Below are positions 6,293 to 7,538 of a DNA stretch of 7,538 nucleotides, one piece after another. Numbering within the stretch: the stretch's first letter is position 1; every line of letters starts with the position of its first letter. Below the pieces are notes generated by a model that worked only from the letters and a program-made list of their open reading frames with translations, searched no databases and was not told the DNA's origin. This DNA is from CAYHVH01 sp964360335 (GTDB taxonomy: Bacteria > Patescibacteriota > Doudnabacteria > UBA920 > 2-01-FULL-46-14), in assembly GCA_964360335.1 (NCBI GenBank), contig CAYHVH010000028.1, positions 1 through 7,538 on the forward strand. The letters run 5' to 3'. A program made the position numbers and the translations under genes.

Positions 6293-6521
6293 TCATCATC
6301 AGGGAGCGTTTCCGGCCGATGAGGTCGGCAAAAGCGCCGCTCGGGATTTCAAAAAAAATGAACATCAGCATATAAAGCCCGCCGGCGAAAAAGATCTGGA
6401 AGTAGGAGAAATTCAAAGCCTGTTCAAACAACACGGTCGTACCGTTGGCGAGATACAGCCCGATGCAAAAACTGAAGAGATAGTAGAAGAAAACGTCTTT
6501 TTTCAGAGAGGCGTCTGTCAC
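6243..6521 (-). pseudogene. truncated major facilitator superfamily transporter
   Basis: An MFS transporter normally has 12 membrane helices in about 400 residues. Here 92 codons remain from GTG (6521-6519). The start gives TDASLKKD, helix 1 (about 10-30, FFYYLFSFCIGLYLANGTTV) and helix 2 (about 41-60), followed by the diagnostic loop 2-3 motif A, GAFADLIGRKRSL (62-74). Family resemblance then stops: residues 77-92 (NPVRLILYKILILRKV) are translated from the inverted-repeat element at 6237-6292 and end in TAA at 6245. Nothing resembling helices 3-12 follows, because the glycosyltransferase begins four bases later. The gene is therefore a remnant, either broken by the element or left by a deletion recombining at it. 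It sits nine bases after the Nudix stop, in the same frame, so it was probably cotranscribed. A functional two-helix peptide is unlikely. Confidence 0.8.
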
Positions 6522-6530
6522 GAGAATATT

Positions 6531-7082
6531 TTACTTCTGGAAAAGCCGCCGCCGGAAGACGCGGAGTTTTTTCGGCTGGTGTTGCAAACCCAAAATCTCG
6601 GTTACCAGATCACCGCGCCAATACTCCCGGGTGATTTTGCCGATAAACTGCGCGAAGCTTAACCTCTGCAACTTTATTTTCTCGCCAGCTTCCGGCGCCG
6701 GCTTCCCGACTGGATAACAATCCCGGGCTGCAAACACGTAAATTTTCCATAGAATGCGGCGATAGGGCTGGTACACGCCCAGAAGCTGCCAGTGGCGTGA
6801 AGCGAGACCGACTTCTTCCAAAAGCTCGCGCTTCGCGGCCGCCAGAGGCCGTTCCCGTTTGTTGATCCGGCCGCCCAAAAGGCCGGCTGGCCGGTAATGG
6901 TCTGGTTGCCGCTCCCGGGTCATCAAAATTTTGCCGTTTTGCGTGGCGATGATTTGCACGGTGTCAAGGCGCTTCACCAGTTCGTACGTTTTATGCGAGC
7001 CGTCAAACTCTTTCTGCCGCCACTCATAGACCTCAAAAATTTGACCTTTGTAAACTCGCTTGGCTTTTTTGGGAAGTTTCAT
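6531..7082 (-). CDS. Nudix hydrolase, ADP-ribose pyrophosphatase-like
   Basis: Nudix enzymes cleave nucleoside diphosphates linked to another group; this subtype usually splits ADP-ribose or a related nucleotide sugar to AMP plus a phosphosugar in the cytoplasm. Counted from ATG 7082 the protein has 183 residues, normal for the family. The complete Nudix box G-x5-E-x7-RE-x2-EE-x-GL runs from Gly71 to Leu93 (GGRINKRE, AAAKRELLEEVGL), with all metal-binding Glu residues. Before it come the beta strands TVQIIATQNGKILMTRERQ (41-59), typical of ADP-ribose pyrophosphatases. The C-terminus is basic (RVFRRRLFQK). The ATG is chosen because family resemblance begins there (MKLPKKAKRVYKGQIFEVYE); a TTG at 7127 would add 15 residues with no homology feel. 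Neither has a convincing Shine-Dalgarno. It lies 45 bases after the M23 gene and directly before the transporter remnant. The substrate is inferred from subfamily only. Confidence 0.92.
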   Translation of the reverse strand: MKLPKKAKRVYKGQIFEVYEWRQKEFDGSHKTYELVKRLDTVQIIATQNGKILMTRERQPDHYRPAGLLGGRINKRERPLAAAKRELLEEVGLASRHWQLLGVYQPYRRILWKIYVFAARDCYPVGKPAPEAGEKIKLQRLSFAQFIGKITREYWRGDLVTEILGLQHQPKKLRVFRRRLFQK

Positions 7083-7127
7083 GATAAATAAGTTACATAG
7101 GTATTCTCCCTCAAACGCCGCTTTCAA

Positions 7128-7538
7128 TCAAGGCAAATTTTTGATTTGCAATATCAGGTTGGCGTTAGGACAAATGGTGAGATAAAAATCCCGCTCCGAT
7201 GGCCGCGCGACCCCGGGAAAATCCCCCGACTGGCCGAGCAAATCGGAAATCACCTGAAAATGGAGGTGAGCCGGCCACTGGCCGTTTTCGTTACTTGCCC
7301 CAACTGCGGCAAAATTTTCCCCAGCGGCAACGATACTTCCAGCTTGGAGTCCAGTGAGAGAAGCGCGACTAAGATGTCCGTATAATGTGTAAAACCTTAT
7401 TCCCCCTAGCTCATGCTCAAGAATAATCGTGGGGCCATAGTCGCGGAGATTATCGTTATCGCGAAAACTATGCATCCGGCCGAAAATCGGAGCAAAAACG
7501 GACGTGCCGGGGGGAACCCAGATATCTACCGCCAAGTG
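7128..7538 (-). CDS. M23 (LytM-like) zinc metallopeptidase domain, N-terminus outside window
   Basis: M23 domains are zinc endopeptidases that usually cut peptide cross-links of peptidoglycan; some are inactive regulators. 136 codons are visible, from CAC at the window edge to TGA at 7130-7128. The zinc-site motif H-x3-D is present as HLAVD (residues 1-5), then VPPGTSVFAPIFG (8-20), DYGPTIILEHELGG (33-46), LYGHLS with the catalytic-type His55, and the second zinc motif HLHF (91-94). The tail, with GDFPGVA and ICPNANLIL, matches from memory a particular M23 subgroup also found fused behind an aminotransferase or phosphotransferase. It is therefore not certain whether this is a stand-alone peptidase or the end of a larger enzyme. 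The leading Leu codon TTG (7535) should not be taken as a start, since the essential His precedes it. Followed by the Nudix gene. Confidence 0.9.
   Translation of the reverse strand, partial: HLAVDIWVPPGTSVFAPIFGRMHSFRDNDNLRDYGPTIILEHELGGIRFYTLYGHLSRASLTGLQAGSIVAAGENFAAVGASNENGQWPAHLHFQVISDLLGQSGDFPGVARPSERDFYLTICPNANLILQIKNLP

Noticed and set aside
7083..7127. Extension of the Nudix protein to the TTG at 7127.
   Set aside because: The added 15 residues show no family character, no ribosome site precedes TTG, and the normal Nudix N-terminus starts at ATG 7082.

Overview
The window looks like accessory-poor chromosome of a bacterium from the Candidate Phyla Radiation (Patescibacteria, probably Parcubacteria-like). 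This placement is inferred from the ftsK - rodZ-like - recA order, the compact co-directional layout, the style of the envelope proteins, and a 12-bp inverted repeat containing AACCCCGTTAGA, which I recall as a common dispersed repeat in such genomes. No rRNA, tRNA, CRISPR array or classical insertion sequence is visible. Every supported gene lies on the minus strand, so transcription runs from high to low coordinates. A run of exactly 100 N (5331-5430) is an assembly gap. It removes the end of one gene and the beginning of the next, and any reading frame crossing it is artificial.

In transcription order: 7538-7128 is the C-terminal part of an M23 (LytM-like) zinc metallopeptidase domain whose N-terminus lies outside the window. 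7082-6531 is a Nudix hydrolase resembling ADP-ribose pyrophosphatase. 6521-6243 is the remnant of a major facilitator transporter, cut off just after motif A at the border of a 56-bp element with perfect 12-bp inverted ends (6237-6292). The other border of that element supplies the GTG start of the next gene, a GT28/MGDG-synthase-like glycosyltransferase (6238-5431, C-terminus lost in the gap). After the gap come ftsK (5330-3130, only the extreme N-terminus missing), a RodZ-like membrane protein with an Ig-like insert (3075-2122), and recA (2010-976), closed by a strong intrinsic terminator (931-902). A further gene of unknown function (811 to the window edge, open at its 3' end) follows, with its own -10 box and an excellent Shine-Dalgarno.

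Functionally the window combines envelope biology (M23 peptidase, glycolipid-type glycosyltransferase, RodZ-like protein) with chromosome maintenance (FtsK translocase at the division septum, RecA recombinase).

The least ordinary signals are non-coding: (i) eight copies of the hexamer TTCGTA/TACGAA in about 100 bp in front of recA, arranged as an inverted array, with another copy on the -10 box of the unknown gene; (ii) the inverted-repeat element joining a broken transporter to the start of the glycosyltransferase; (iii) an interrupted palindrome over the ftsK stop codon; (iv) a 9-bp stem-loop at the predicted 5' end of the unknown gene's mRNA. I see no clear new multigene system; these are candidates for regulation and genome rearrangement.
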